The notes under the pieces: generated by a model | Databases searched by the model: none | What the model saw: only the letters and a program-made list of their open reading frames with translations | What the model was told of the DNA's origin: nothing | NCBI GenBank assembly: GCA_038528235.1 | Contig: JBCBEX010000023.1 | Span: 1 to 50,674, forward strand | Length of the DNA: 50,674 nucleotides | From: JBCBEX01 sp038528235 | Lineage (GTDB): Bacteria; Bacteroidota; Rhodothermia; Rhodothermales; Rubricoccaceae | Direction: 5' to 3' | Program-made: the position numbers and the translations under genes | Shown here: positions 16,039 to 26,867 of the stretch, one piece after another | Numbering within the stretch: the stretch's first letter is position 1 | How the letters are laid out: the number at the start of each line of letters is the position of its first letter

Positions 16039-18108
16039 CTATCCGACCACAAACACGTGCGCCGGCAGCACGTGCGGGTCGAGCGCGACGAAGTTGTGGG
16101 TGCCGCGCCACTCATAGCGCTCGCCGCCGAGGAGGTCGGTCACGGCGTAGGGCTGGTGCTCGTCGATGCCGAGCTCCCAGAGCGGAAGGTTGACCCAGCC
16201 CGCCTGTACGTGGTGCGGGTCGAGGTTGACGACGCAGAGGATCGTGTCCATCGAGCCGTCCTCACGTCGGGCCTGCTTGCTGTAGGCGATCAGCTGCGGG
16301 TTGTCCGTCTCGTGGAAGCGTAGGTTGCGCATCCGCTGTAGCGCCGGGTGTGCGTGGCGGATCTCGTTCACGCGCTGCATGATCGGCTGGAGGCTCGTCG
16401 GGTCGTGCCAGTTCCAGGCCCTGACCTCGTACTTCTCGTTGTCGCGGTACTCCTCGCGCTTCTCGTGCTGATGGTTGTAGACGTGCTCGTAGGGCGGGCC
16501 GTAGATGCCGTAGGCGCTGGATAGTGTCGCCGCGAGCACGAAGCGTGCGATGTGCGTCGGGCGGCCGCCGTCGCGAAGCTCGTCCGTGAGGATGTCCGGC
16601 GTGTTGGGCCAGAAGTTGGGGCGGTAGTACTCGCCGACCTCCGTCTGGAACAGTTCGCGGCAGTACTCCTGGAGGCCCTGCTTGTCGCTACGCCAGGAGA
16701 AGTAGGTGTACGAGTTGTTGTAGCCCAGCTTGGCGAGCGTGTACATCACCTTCGGGCGGCTGAAGGCCTCGGCGAGGTAGATCGTCTCCGGGAAGCGGTC
16801 GCGGAGGTCGGCGAGGCACCACTCCCAGAAGGCGAATGGCTTCGTGTGCGGGTTGTCCACGCGGAAGACCGTCACGCCGCGCTCGATCCAGAACTCGAAC
16901 ACGCTCTTGAGTTCGTTCCAGAGCGCAGGTGCGTCCTCCGTCTCGAAGTCGAGCGGGTAGACGTCCTGGTACTTCTTCGGCGGGTTCTCGGCGTAGCGGA
17001 TCGTGCCGTCGGCACGGTGCTGGAACCACTCCGGGTGGTCCTCGACGTACGGGTGGTCCGGCGACGTCTGGAACGCCACGTCGAGCGCGACCTTCAGCCC
17101 GACCTCGTCGGCCTTGGCGACGAACCGGTAGAACGCGTCCATGCCGCCCAATTCGGGGTGCACGGCCTTGTGGCCGCCCTTCGTCCCATCACCGTTGTCG
17201 CCACCGATGGCCCACGGGCTGCCCGGCTCGCCGTAGGCCGCGACGGGGTTGTTGTCCTTGCCCTTGCGGAACTCGACGCCGATCGGGTGGACGGGCGGGA
17301 GGTAGACGATGTCGTAGCCCATCTCCTTGATGCGCGGCAGGCGTTCGGCGGCGTCATCGAGCGTCGCGTGAGGGGTGGAGCCTGTCCCGGACTCCGATCC
17401 GGGATCGCCGGCGGAGCGGGGGAAGAACTCGTACCACGCGCCGAAGCGCTCCAGCACCGGCCCGACGCGCACCTGCAGCCATTGCGACGCCACGAGGCCC
17501 TCGCGCGGGTCGTTCGCATAGGCCAGCCGCGCCGTCTCCTGGCTTAGCGCCGCGTCGAGGTCGCCGTCGGCGAGCGCGTTGGCGAGCGCCGTGAGCGTCT
17601 TCTTGTCGGCCCCCAACGCGTTCTTGGCGGCCTTCTTCAGGATCGTGCTGCCGTCGAGCAGCTCCATCTCGACCTCCTGTCGCGGTGCACCGCCCTCCAC
17701 GCGGCGGCGGAACTGGTCCTGCCACGTCGCAAAGCGGTTCATCCACGCGACGACGCGGTAGCGCCACCGGCCGAGGCTGTCGCAGGTGAACGCCCCGTAG
17801 AAGTCGTCGTTGTGCTTGCCGTTGGGGAAGGTCTCCAGCGCCATCGGGGCGGTCTGCACCTTGCCGTCGACGGGGCCATATTGCAACTCGACGCCGAGCT
17901 TGTCGTGGCCGTCGGTGATGACGCCTGCGTGGACGTTTACCGCCTCACCCTCCGCGCGTTGAATGGGCCAGCGACCGCCGTCAATTTCAGGCGACACCGA
18001 TACGATGACAGCCCGGCTCCAGCGTTTAGGGAGAGCCAGCAGGTCCGCGGTAGCGCCGTTGGAGGAACTTGAAGACGAGGCCGAGGTCGAAGGGGTGGTT
18101 GGAGGCAT
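16039..18108 (-). CDS. glgE: Alpha-1,4-glucan:maltose-1-phosphate maltosyltransferase GlgE
   Basis: A 689-residue GH13_3 enzyme that extends alpha-1,4-glucan with maltosyl units from maltose-1-phosphate. A Ser/Thr-rich N-terminal stretch (TPSTSASSSSSSNG) precedes the GlgE-specific N domain (VSPEIDGGRWPIQRAEGE). The catalytic barrel follows, with YLPPVHPIGVEFRKGKDN, nucleophile Asp in VTVFRVDNPHTKPF and acid/base Glu in IYLAEAFSRP; DVAFQTSPDHPYV is also diagnostic. Length is normal for the family. It is first in the leftward glgE-treS/mak unit and divergent from glgX, with a 313-bp intergenic region that probably holds both promoters. Confidence 0.97.
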   Translation of the reverse strand: MPPTTPSTSASSSSSSNGATADLLALPKRWSRAVIVSVSPEIDGGRWPIQRAEGEAVNVHAGVITDGHDKLGVELQYGPVDGKVQTAPMALETFPNGKHNDDFYGAFTCDSLGRWRYRVVAWMNRFATWQDQFRRRVEGGAPRQEVEMELLDGSTILKKAAKNALGADKKTLTALANALADGDLDAALSQETARLAYANDPREGLVASQWLQVRVGPVLERFGAWYEFFPRSAGDPGSESGTGSTPHATLDDAAERLPRIKEMGYDIVYLPPVHPIGVEFRKGKDNNPVAAYGEPGSPWAIGGDNGDGTKGGHKAVHPELGGMDAFYRFVAKADEVGLKVALDVAFQTSPDHPYVEDHPEWFQHRADGTIRYAENPPKKYQDVYPLDFETEDAPALWNELKSVFEFWIERGVTVFRVDNPHTKPFAFWEWCLADLRDRFPETIYLAEAFSRPKVMYTLAKLGYNNSYTYFSWRSDKQGLQEYCRELFQTEVGEYYRPNFWPNTPDILTDELRDGGRPTHIARFVLAATLSSAYGIYGPPYEHVYNHQHEKREEYRDNEKYEVRAWNWHDPTSLQPIMQRVNEIRHAHPALQRMRNLRFHETDNPQLIAYSKQARREDGSMDTILCVVNLDPHHVQAGWVNLPLWELGIDEHQPYAVTDLLGGERYEWRGTHNFVALDPHVLPAHVFVVG

Positions 18109-18421
18109 GGACGAATTGAACGTTTATTGGGCAAAGGGCCACGTGAATGAAACCCGCGCTGTCGTGAAATAAAAGGTCGAGCTGTCCAAAAAAGACGACC
18201 CGAACCTATTCAGTCGAGCGGGCAGACGCCGATATCAGCAAAGAGTCGAGCGTTGAATGACTCGCGCTGCATCAGGGTTCGCCCGAGGCGAGACGAAAGC
18301 AAAGCACGCCCACCCCCCAAGCATAGCACTTGATGACCGTCCCCGTCGTCATGCTTCCATAGCCCCTCCCGCAAACGCCGCGAAGCTCCTCACCTCTGCG
18401 CGGCTCGCCCACCACCCACCC
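18109..18421. promoter_or_regulatory. Divergent glgE/glgX intergenic region
   Basis: No gene is called here, although a reading frame continuous with GlgX runs upstream of 18422. A less GC-rich stretch at 18118-18190 is a plausible promoter zone for both genes. No operator could be recognised. Confidence 0.4.
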
Positions 18422-20658
<2,237 letters not shown>

Positions 20659-20662
<4 letters not shown>

Positions 20663-21870
20663 GAGAGCGCCTCAGCCAGCGCCTCGGCGAGCGTGTCGAC
20701 GGCCTCGAACGGCGTCGTGAGGGGCGGCATGAGGCGGAGCGAATGCGCGTGCCCCGAGGTGCCGACGAGAATACCAGCGTCCCGTAGCGTGTCCCGGACG
20801 GGCGCCGCGGGCCGGTCGAGTTCGACGCCGAGGAGCGCGCCGCGGCCGCGGACCTCAACAACGCCGTCGAGTGATTCAAGCGCGGTCTTGATCGTGCCGA
20901 AGAGTTGCACGGCGCGCGGCATCAGGCCGTCCTCGTTGAGTGCGTCGAGCGTGGCAGCGACGGCGGCCATCGCGAGCATCCCGCCGCCAAACGTGGTGCC
21001 CTGGTCGCCCGGCTTCACCGTCGCCGCGATGCGGTCGTGGACGAGCGTCGCCCCCACGGGTACGCCTGCGCCGAGGCTCTTGGCGAGCGTGATGAGGTCG
21101 GGCGTGACGCCGACGTGCTCGCCGTAGGAGAACGTCCCCGTGCGCCCGACACCAGTCTGCACCTCGTCGAAGATGAGCAGCGCGCCGTGGGCGTCGCAGA
21201 GGCGGCGGAGCGCCTGGTAGTAGCCCGCCGGGGCCTCGAAGACGCCCGCCATGCTCTGGATCGGCTCCAGGATCACCGCCGCCACGTCACCCGCTTCCAG
21301 CGCCTCGGCGACGGCGCCCTCCCAGCCGAACGGCACGAACCGCGTCTCGGGCAGCACGCTGCGGTAGGGCGCGTGGTACTTGTCGCCCCACGTCGTGGCG
21401 AGGCTGCCGAGCGTGCGCCCGTGGAAGCCGCCCTTCGTGGCGATGACGTGCTGCTTGCCGGTGAACGCCCGCGCGAGCTTGAGCGCCGCCTCGTTGGCCT
21501 CGGTGCCAGAGTTGCAGAAGAAGACGCGCCCAAGCCCGTCCGGTGCGAGCGCGACGAGCTTCTCGGCGGCCTCAGCGCGGATCGGGCTGTAGACGGCGTT
21601 CGAGTAGAACAGCAGCGTCTCGGCTTGCTGCTGAATCGCCTCCGTGACGCGTGGCGGGCAGTGGCCGAGCAGTGCCACGCAGTGCCCCCCGTAGAAGTCG
21701 AGGTAGTGCCGCCCCGCATGGTCCCACACGTCGATACCGTCCCCGCGCACGAGCGCGACGGGCGGCTTGCTGTAGGTCGGCAGCGTGACGGCGTCCTCCA
21801 GCGCGAGCGGGTCGAGCGTCGCCCTATTGAGGGAAACGTCGAGGGTGGTAGGGTGCGGGTCGGGAGTCAT
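20659..21870 (-). CDS. Class III PLP aminotransferase, acetylornithine aminotransferase-like
   Basis: A 403-residue PLP-dependent transaminase of the ArgD/ornithine aminotransferase subgroup, which interconverts an omega-amino compound with 2-oxoglutarate. Visible motifs are the PLP phosphate site CNSGTEANEAALKLAR, GGFHGRTLGSLATTW, ILEPIQSMAG, LLIFDEVQTGVGRTG and the Schiff-base Lys in LITLAKSLGAGVP. The start at 21870 (MTPDPHP) is chosen over one 81 nt upstream with atypical sequence. No other arginine or lysine genes adjoin, so acetylornithine, LysW-aminoadipate semialdehyde or ornithine remain possible substrates. It converges on glgX, with stops sharing CTAG. Confidence 0.9.
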
Positions 21871-21956
21871 AGCGAGGTGGCAGTCGGCGGACGGGCGACG
21901 TGGGTCCCCGTCACAATGCGTATCCAGCCAGTGAGTTCGGACCGGGGCCAACCACG

Positions 21957-22550
21957 CTACCCGACGAGCGCGTCGAGCATCCGGTCGCGGTCGGCGGCGG
22001 TGAGGCGGCCGAGGTCGTGCAGCTTGTCGAGCGCCGCGCGCACGGCGATGAGGTCCGTGCCGGGCTCAGGCCCCGATACCTCGGGCGCGACGGGTGCTTC
22101 CGGCGGGGCAGCGTCCTGCTCCAGCATCGCGTCTACCTCGGCGATGAGCACCTGCTGGAGGAACCGCGACACGTACTCCGTCGCCTCAGGGTGCGCCGAG
22201 AAGTCGAGCGTGTCGGTGACGGTGGCGCGGCCTCGGTTCACGTCCACGTCGAGCTTCCGGCCGCCGAGGAACTGCTTCTTCTCCTGCACGCGCACCACGT
22301 CGCGGTAGTGGATGGTGAGCGGCGGCTGGAAGTCGTGGTTCTGGTAGACGAGGCGGTCGGCGAGGAAGACGACGCCGTCCTTGGCCGAGCCGAGGCGCGT
22401 GGCGTCGTAGAGCGCGAGCACGTCGTTCGGGTGGACGCCCTTCGCGTAGTCGCCGAGCGCGCCCTGGAGCTTCCCGCGCGGGATCTCGGGCGCGACGTAG
22501 AGCCCGTGCTGCGGCGCGTGGGGGAGATACTCGCGGACGAGGGACTGCAT
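21957..22550 (-). CDS. Hypothetical protein, PH-like domain plus SHOCT-like tail
   Basis: A 197-residue soluble protein with no signal peptide. Residues about 35-130 (DVLALYDATRLGSAKDGVVFLADRLVY, then PLTIHYRDVVRV) resemble bacterial PH/YokE-type domains, which fold as a beta sandwich and follow the pattern initiation-VxxTdxrLiy. After an acidic Pro-rich linker (about 140-165) comes a short C-terminal helical hairpin (ALDKLHDLGRLTAADRDRMLDALV) resembling SHOCT domains, which are thought to mediate oligomerisation. Function is unknown. It lies 86 bp upstream of the aminotransferase in the same direction. Domain calls are by pattern only. Confidence 0.75.
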   Translation of the reverse strand: MQSLVREYLPHAPQHGLYVAPEIPRGKLQGALGDYAKGVHPNDVLALYDATRLGSAKDGVVFLADRLVYQNHDFQPPLTIHYRDVVRVQEKKQFLGGRKLDVDVNRGRATVTDTLDFSAHPEATEYVSRFLQQVLIAEVDAMLEQDAAPPEAPVAPEVSGPEPGTDLIAVRAALDKLHDLGRLTAADRDRMLDALVG

Positions 22551-22623
22551 AGGGCTACCGCCGAGATAGTGCGAGCTGTACCCTGTGCTTTAGTCTATGT
22601 GTATTGCACAGGACAGATCAGTC

Positions 22624-23067
22624 TCATGATTCAAAAAACATGATTAAGTCATAAGACAGCTTCATCCAGAAGTTGTTTTCGTCGAGTCGGTGCTTGCCAC
22701 TATTGAAATCAGATAGTTCAGAGAGAATGTGCTTAAGAGTCGGGATTGTAGCGATTGAAGCAGCGGATACGAAAGCTCCCTTAACCCATTGCCCTGCCCC
22801 GTAGCGGTTGAGTCTTTGATATATCTCTCTAAGGTGACTCTCACCCGCACCGTAGTTGTGGAGAATTTTCGACAGCTCTGGGTCCTCTAGAACAAGTTTG
22901 AATAATTCAGCTTCTGCTTTCTCTGCATCGCTAGTCTCGCCAGAAGCAACATCGGCAACAATTTTTGCTAGCAAGTCTGACCCGCTAACCGTTTCATTTG
23001 GTGGAGCTATTCGCCGCATGATTTTACTCAGACGAGCGTTCTTCCGAAACCTGCGAAATAGTCCCAT
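22624..23067 (-). CDS. Hypothetical protein, AT-richer than its neighbours
   Basis: A 147-residue protein that I do not recognise. It starts with a basic stretch (MGLFRRFRKNARLSKIMRRI), then an acidic helical region (EKAEAELFKLVLEDPELSKIL), a short Gly/Ala-rich segment (YGAGQWVKGAFVSAASIATI), and ends KLSYDLIMFFES. There is no clear membrane segment or signal peptide. Codon use is strikingly different: many A/T third positions where neighbours use G/C, and the low-GC stretch spans about 22560-23100. This suggests recent horizontal arrival. It is wedged between the PH-like gene and nuoN, in the same direction as both. Confidence 0.65.
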   Translation of the reverse strand: MGLFRRFRKNARLSKIMRRIAPPNETVSGSDLLAKIVADVASGETSDAEKAEAELFKLVLEDPELSKILHNYGAGESHLREIYQRLNRYGAGQWVKGAFVSAASIATIPTLKHILSELSDFNSGKHRLDENNFWMKLSYDLIMFFES

Positions 23068-23110
23068 AGCTGCTGGCTTTTAGCAAAAGATCTGTCTCAA
23101 TCCACAGAGC

Positions 23111-24610
23111 CTACGATCCGACTGCCACAGCCGCCCCGCCCTCGAAGAACGCGCGGGTGGCTTCGAGGACGCCGCCGGGGAGGAGACCGAGGCCAAGCAG
23201 TGCGACGGCGCACAGCACGAGCACGACAGCGGTGAGCACCGGCGGAGCCGCGAGCGGGACGCCGGGTGCGATGGCCGCGTCTTTGTCAGCACGGGCGTAG
23301 AGGACGCCGACCACGCGGAGGTAGTAGAACGCTGAGGCCGCGCTCGCGAGCACGCCGATCACGGCGAGCCATGCCATGTTGGCCTCCACGACGCCTGCGA
23401 AGACCTGGTACTTCCCGATGAACCCGGCCAGCGGCGGGAAGCCGGTCAGGCCGAACATGAACACGCCCATCGTCGCGCCGAGGAGCGGGCGGCGGTAGGC
23501 GGCTCCGCTTAGGTCGTCGAGCGACTGGACGGCGCCGTGGGCGTCGTCGTGCTCTAGCGCGGCGAGTACGCCGAATGCGCCGAGGTTCATCACGGTGTAG
23601 GCGAGAAGGTAGTAGAGCGCGCCGCCGTAGCCGGTCGCGTTGGCAGCGGCCAGCCCAGCGAGGATATAGCCCGCGTGCGCCACCGACGAGTAGGCGAGCA
23701 TCCGCTTCACGTTCGTCTGGTTGAGCGCGAGCACGTTGCCGCCGACCATCGTGAGCGCGGAGACGACGGCCAGCACGAGCGTCGCGTTGGTGCCCGCCGG
23801 GATCGCCTGCCACAGCACGACGATCAGCGCGGCGAAGGCGGCCGTCTTCGAAGCCGTGGACATGAACGCGGTCAGCGTCGTCGGCGCGCCCTGGTAGACG
23901 TCGGGCGTCCACATATGGAACGGCACCGCCGACACCTTGAACAGGAAGCCGACGAGCAGCAGCGCGACGCCGCCCACGAACAGGCCATAGCTCCCCGTTG
24001 CGGCGAGCGCCTCAGGCATAGCGCTGAGCATCATCGTGCCCGTGGCCCCGTACATCAGCGCGATGCCGTAGAGGAAGAAGCCCGTCGAGAACGCGCCGAG
24101 GAGGAAGTACTTGAGTGCGCTCTCCGGCCCGCGCTCTCGCTCGCGGACGAGCCCCGTGAGCACATAGAGGCACACCGACATCGTCTCCAGCCCGACGAAC
24201 GCCGTCACGAGGCTGCCCGACCCGGCGAGCGTCATCATGCCGATGGTGGCGATGAGAATGAGCACGTAGACCTCAGCGAGGCTGTGGCCCGTCCGGCGGA
24301 GGTAGGGGATCGAGAGCACCGTGCTCGCGAGTGCGCCGAGGAGCACGACCGCGTTCGCGAACGCCGCATAGCCGCCGACGCGCAGGTGGTCGGCAAAGAC
24401 GCCCGTCGCGTCGCCGCTCATCCGCAGCACCTCGATGCCGAGCGCCACGGCCAGCGCAGCCACCGTCAGCCACGGCACGAGCGGTCCGGCGTCGGTCGCG
24501 TTCGCCGCGTTGGGTCGGAATGCGTCGATCAGCACCAGCGCAAGCGCCGTCAGCCCGAGCACCCACACCGGCAGCACCGCCAGCGAGTCAGAGAAGAGGG
24601 AATCGTACAT
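23111..24610 (-). CDS. nuoN: NADH-quinone oxidoreductase subunit N
   Basis: A 499-residue antiporter-like proton-pumping membrane subunit of respiratory complex I. It has about 14 hydrophobic segments and core motifs SALKYFLLGAFSTGFFLYG, FKVSAVPFHMWTPDVYQGAP (the conserved helix-7 Lys and the P-HMWxPDVY signature), NVKRMLAYSSVAHAGYIL and GLTGFPPLAGFIGK. The ATG at 24610 is chosen; a TTG precedes it. It is the last nuo gene of the leftward cluster, following a pterin dehydratase gene across a word palindrome. No terminator was recognised after the stop. Confidence 0.97.
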   Translation of the reverse strand: MYDSLFSDSLAVLPVWVLGLTALALVLIDAFRPNAANATDAGPLVPWLTVAALAVALGIEVLRMSGDATGVFADHLRVGGYAAFANAVVLLGALASTVLSIPYLRRTGHSLAEVYVLILIATIGMMTLAGSGSLVTAFVGLETMSVCLYVLTGLVRERERGPESALKYFLLGAFSTGFFLYGIALMYGATGTMMLSAMPEALAATGSYGLFVGGVALLLVGFLFKVSAVPFHMWTPDVYQGAPTTLTAFMSTASKTAAFAALIVVLWQAIPAGTNATLVLAVVSALTMVGGNVLALNQTNVKRMLAYSSVAHAGYILAGLAAANATGYGGALYYLLAYTVMNLGAFGVLAALEHDDAHGAVQSLDDLSGAAYRRPLLGATMGVFMFGLTGFPPLAGFIGKYQVFAGVVEANMAWLAVIGVLASAASAFYYLRVVGVLYARADKDAAIAPGVPLAAPPVLTAVVLVLCAVALLGLGLLPGGVLEATRAFFEGGAAVAVGS

Positions 24611-24617
24611 CAATCAG

Positions 24618-24686
24618 AAGTATGAAGGTGTGGATGTGTGAGGGTGTGGACGTTCATACGTGTACACGTTCACACCTTCACACGTC
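24618..24686. repeat. Octamer-word palindrome between phhB and nuoN
   Basis: The left arm has TGTG recurring every 8 nt (24628-24652) and the right arm has ACAC recurring every 8 nt (24664-24683), the two being complementary around CATACGTGTA. It fills almost the whole gap from the pterin dehydratase stop to the nuoN start. Confidence 0.8.
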
Positions 24687-24687
24687 G

Positions 24688-24978
24688 TCAGACCCACACG
24701 AAGCGTTCGATGGCCTTGGCGAGCTTCACGTCGCGCTCGGTGATGCGGTTGCCCGCGTCGTGCGTGGTCAGGCGCAGCTCGATGCGGTTGTAGACGTTGC
24801 GGAGGTCGGGGTGGTGGTTGTGCTGCTCGGCATAGAACGCCATGCGCACGATGAACGAGACGGCCGCGCGGAAGTCGGAGAACTCCAGCCGCCGCAGGAG
24901 CGCGTCGCCGTCGCGCGTCCAGCCCGGAAGCTGGTCCAGCGCGGCGTTGATCTCAAGGTCGGAGAGCGGAGTGGGCAT
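24688..24978 (-). CDS. phhB: Pterin-4a-carbinolamine dehydratase
   Basis: A 96-residue enzyme that dehydrates 4a-hydroxytetrahydrobiopterin, recycling the pterin cofactor of aromatic amino-acid hydroxylases. The active-site pattern AEQHNHHPDLRNVYNRIELR followed by LTTHDAGNRITERD is the PCD/DCoH signature, with the HHP pair. Length matches the family. The ATG at 24978 is chosen because the upstream extension (ATCHLLLATSH) is translated word repeat. Why it sits between nhaD and nuoN is not evident; the palindromes on both sides suggest it may have arrived with them. No hydroxylase gene is in the window. Confidence 0.94.
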   Translation of the reverse strand: MPTPLSDLEINAALDQLPGWTRDGDALLRRLEFSDFRAAVSFIVRMAFYAEQHNHHPDLRNVYNRIELRLTTHDAGNRITERDVKLAKAIERFVWV

Positions 24979-24983
24979 GTGGG

Positions 24984-25056
24984 AAGTGGCAAGTAGCAGG
25001 TGACAAGTGGCAAGTGCGAGCGGACTCCTTGCCACTTGCACTTTGTCACTTGATAC
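24984..25056. repeat. Heptamer-word palindrome between nhaD and phhB
   Basis: Left arm words AAGTGGC, AAGTAGC, AGGTGAC, AAGTGGC, AAGTGCG (24984-25018, period 7). Right arm CCTTGCCACTTGCACTTTGT and following (25027-25056) is complementary. Loop CGAGCGGACT. It begins 5 nt upstream of the pterin dehydratase ATG on the minus strand. Confidence 0.88.
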
Positions 25057-25060
25057 TCAA

Positions 25061-26794
25061 TCAGGGGAGCACCCCAAACAGCGCGGCGGTGGCGTCGGCG
25101 ACCTCGGCGGGCGTCGGGAGGAGGTAGCCGCTGAAGAAGACCAGCCAGACGACGGCGTAGATCGGGAGCAGGATCGGGATCGAGTAGCGGACCATGTAGC
25201 CGCCGAACGACGGGCACTCGACGCCGCTTGACTCGGCGATGGCCTTCACCATGAAGTTGGGGCCGTTGCCGATGTAGGTCAGCGCGCCGAAGAACACCGC
25301 CGCGACCGAGATGGCCTGGAGGTAGAACGCTGTCACATCGGTCTGCGTGGCGAAGGCCATCACATCGGCGGTCTGGTTCACGTCGAAGCCGAACTTGCCC
25401 ATCGCGGCGGAGAGGAAGCTCACGTAGGTCGGCGCGTTGTCGAGCACGCCCGAGAGGATGCCGGTGCCGAAGTAGAACGTCGTCACGCCGATGGCCTCGG
25501 CGTTGTCGCGCGCCCACTCGCCGATGAGCGTAAGCGCGGGCTGCATCGTGGCGAAGATGCCGACGAAGAGCCACGCCACCTCGCGGATCGGCTCGAAGTT
25601 GAAGTCGTTGCCCTGGAGCGCGTCCTTGTCGGCGGTCGTGTAGGCGAGGTAGCACACGCCGAACATGATCACTTCGCGGATGCCGAACGGGAAGTGGAAC
25701 GTCCCGCTAAGGTCGAGGACCGTGTCCTTCATCGCCGGGATGATGTTCGGATCGATGAAGACCGACGCGATCACGACGGCGAGCCACGCGAAGTTCTTCG
25801 TGCCCTGGATCCGGATCTTCGACGTGCCCGGCACATCGAAGCCCGCCGCCTCAACGCCAGCTTGCGTGGGCTGGTCGGCGTCCTCCATATGGTCCTCGCG
25901 CTCCGCATGCGTCTTGTTGCGCACGTCGAATGCGTAGAAGACGGCGAGCAGAATGAGGATGGTGGGTAGCCAGACGTACCAGATCTGGGTCACCGTCCAG
26001 AAGAAGGGCACGCCGCGCAGGAAGCCGAGAAAGAGCGGCGGGTCCCCGATGGGCGTGAGCGCGCCGCCCACGTTGGAGACGATAAAGATGAAGAAGATGA
26101 TGTGGTACGGCTTGATGCGGCCCTTGTTGAGGCGCATGTAGGGCCGGATCAGCAGCATCGACGCGCCCGTGGTGCCGATCACGTTCGAGATCACGGCACC
26201 GACGAAGAGCAGCCCGGCGTTGGCCTTCGGCGTCCCTGCGAAGTCGGTCTTGATGAGGATGCCGCCTGAGGCAATGAATAGGCTCGCCAGGAGCGCGATG
26301 AAGGAGAAGTACTCCTCGGCCGCGTGGATGAGCGGTAGCGTGTCGCCCTGGAACAGGAAGTACGCCATCACCAGCGCGCCCAGCGCGACGGCATACTTCG
26401 GGTAGTGGTGGTGCCAGTGGTGCGGGAAGAAGATGGGCCCGGTGGCGATCAGCAGCAGCAACACCGCGAACGGGATGCAGAGCCAGAGCGGCGGCGGCGG
26501 ACCGTGCCCGTGACCGCCGCCATGGTCGTCTCCGTGTGCGCCTGCCTCGCCGTGGCTGTCGTCGCCATGCTCCTCGTCGTGGTGTTCGTCCTCCGCGTGT
26601 TCCTCGTCGCCGTGGTGGTCATCGCCCTCCGCGTGGGTTGTGTCCGCGTGCGTCGTGTCAGCATCGACCTGCTCTACCTGTGCGGTGTCGGCAGCCTGAG
26701 CGTGGACGAGCGCAGCCGGCCCGAAGGCGAGCACCGCAAGCACGAGACAGACGCGCACGAACGCAGCGGCGGGAGACAGGGTGGCGGCGCGCAT
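25061..26794 (-). CDS. nhaD: NhaD-type Na+/H+ antiporter with His-rich extracytoplasmic N-terminus
   Basis: A 577-residue ion-transporter-superfamily antiporter that exchanges Na+ (or Li+) for H+. A signal-like segment (FVRVCLVLAVLAFGPAALVHAQA) is followed by about 50 residues (49-98) with roughly 13 His amid Asp/Glu/Gly (for example HHGDEEHAEDEHHDEEHGDD). Then come about 12 membrane helices. Family motifs are GAVISNVIGTTGASMLLIRP, VSNVGGALTPIGDPPLFLGF and GTGILSGVLDNAPTYVSFLS. The His-rich arm looks metal-binding or pH-sensing and is not part of the core family. It lies between nuoM and the pterin dehydratase in one direction, suggesting coupling of respiratory proton pumping with sodium exchange. 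Confidence 0.92.
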   Translation of the reverse strand: MRAATLSPAAAFVRVCLVLAVLAFGPAALVHAQAADTAQVEQVDADTTHADTTHAEGDDHHGDEEHAEDEHHDEEHGDDSHGEAGAHGDDHGGGHGHGPPPPLWLCIPFAVLLLLIATGPIFFPHHWHHHYPKYAVALGALVMAYFLFQGDTLPLIHAAEEYFSFIALLASLFIASGGILIKTDFAGTPKANAGLLFVGAVISNVIGTTGASMLLIRPYMRLNKGRIKPYHIIFFIFIVSNVGGALTPIGDPPLFLGFLRGVPFFWTVTQIWYVWLPTILILLAVFYAFDVRNKTHAEREDHMEDADQPTQAGVEAAGFDVPGTSKIRIQGTKNFAWLAVVIASVFIDPNIIPAMKDTVLDLSGTFHFPFGIREVIMFGVCYLAYTTADKDALQGNDFNFEPIREVAWLFVGIFATMQPALTLIGEWARDNAEAIGVTTFYFGTGILSGVLDNAPTYVSFLSAAMGKFGFDVNQTADVMAFATQTDVTAFYLQAISVAAVFFGALTYIGNGPNFMVKAIAESSGVECPSFGGYMVRYSIPILLPIYAVVWLVFFSGYLLPTPAEVADATAALFGVLP

Positions 26795-26867
26795 AAGTCA
26801 GGGGGCGAGGTCGGTGGGGGAGCGAGCGGTGGTTCAATCTAGCCGAGACGCTGCACAAATCGAAGCG

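Noticed and set aside
18257..18421. N-terminal extension of GlgX from an upstream ATG at 18257
   Set aside because: The 55 extra residues are not family-like; the CBM48 domain begins just after the ATG at 18422.
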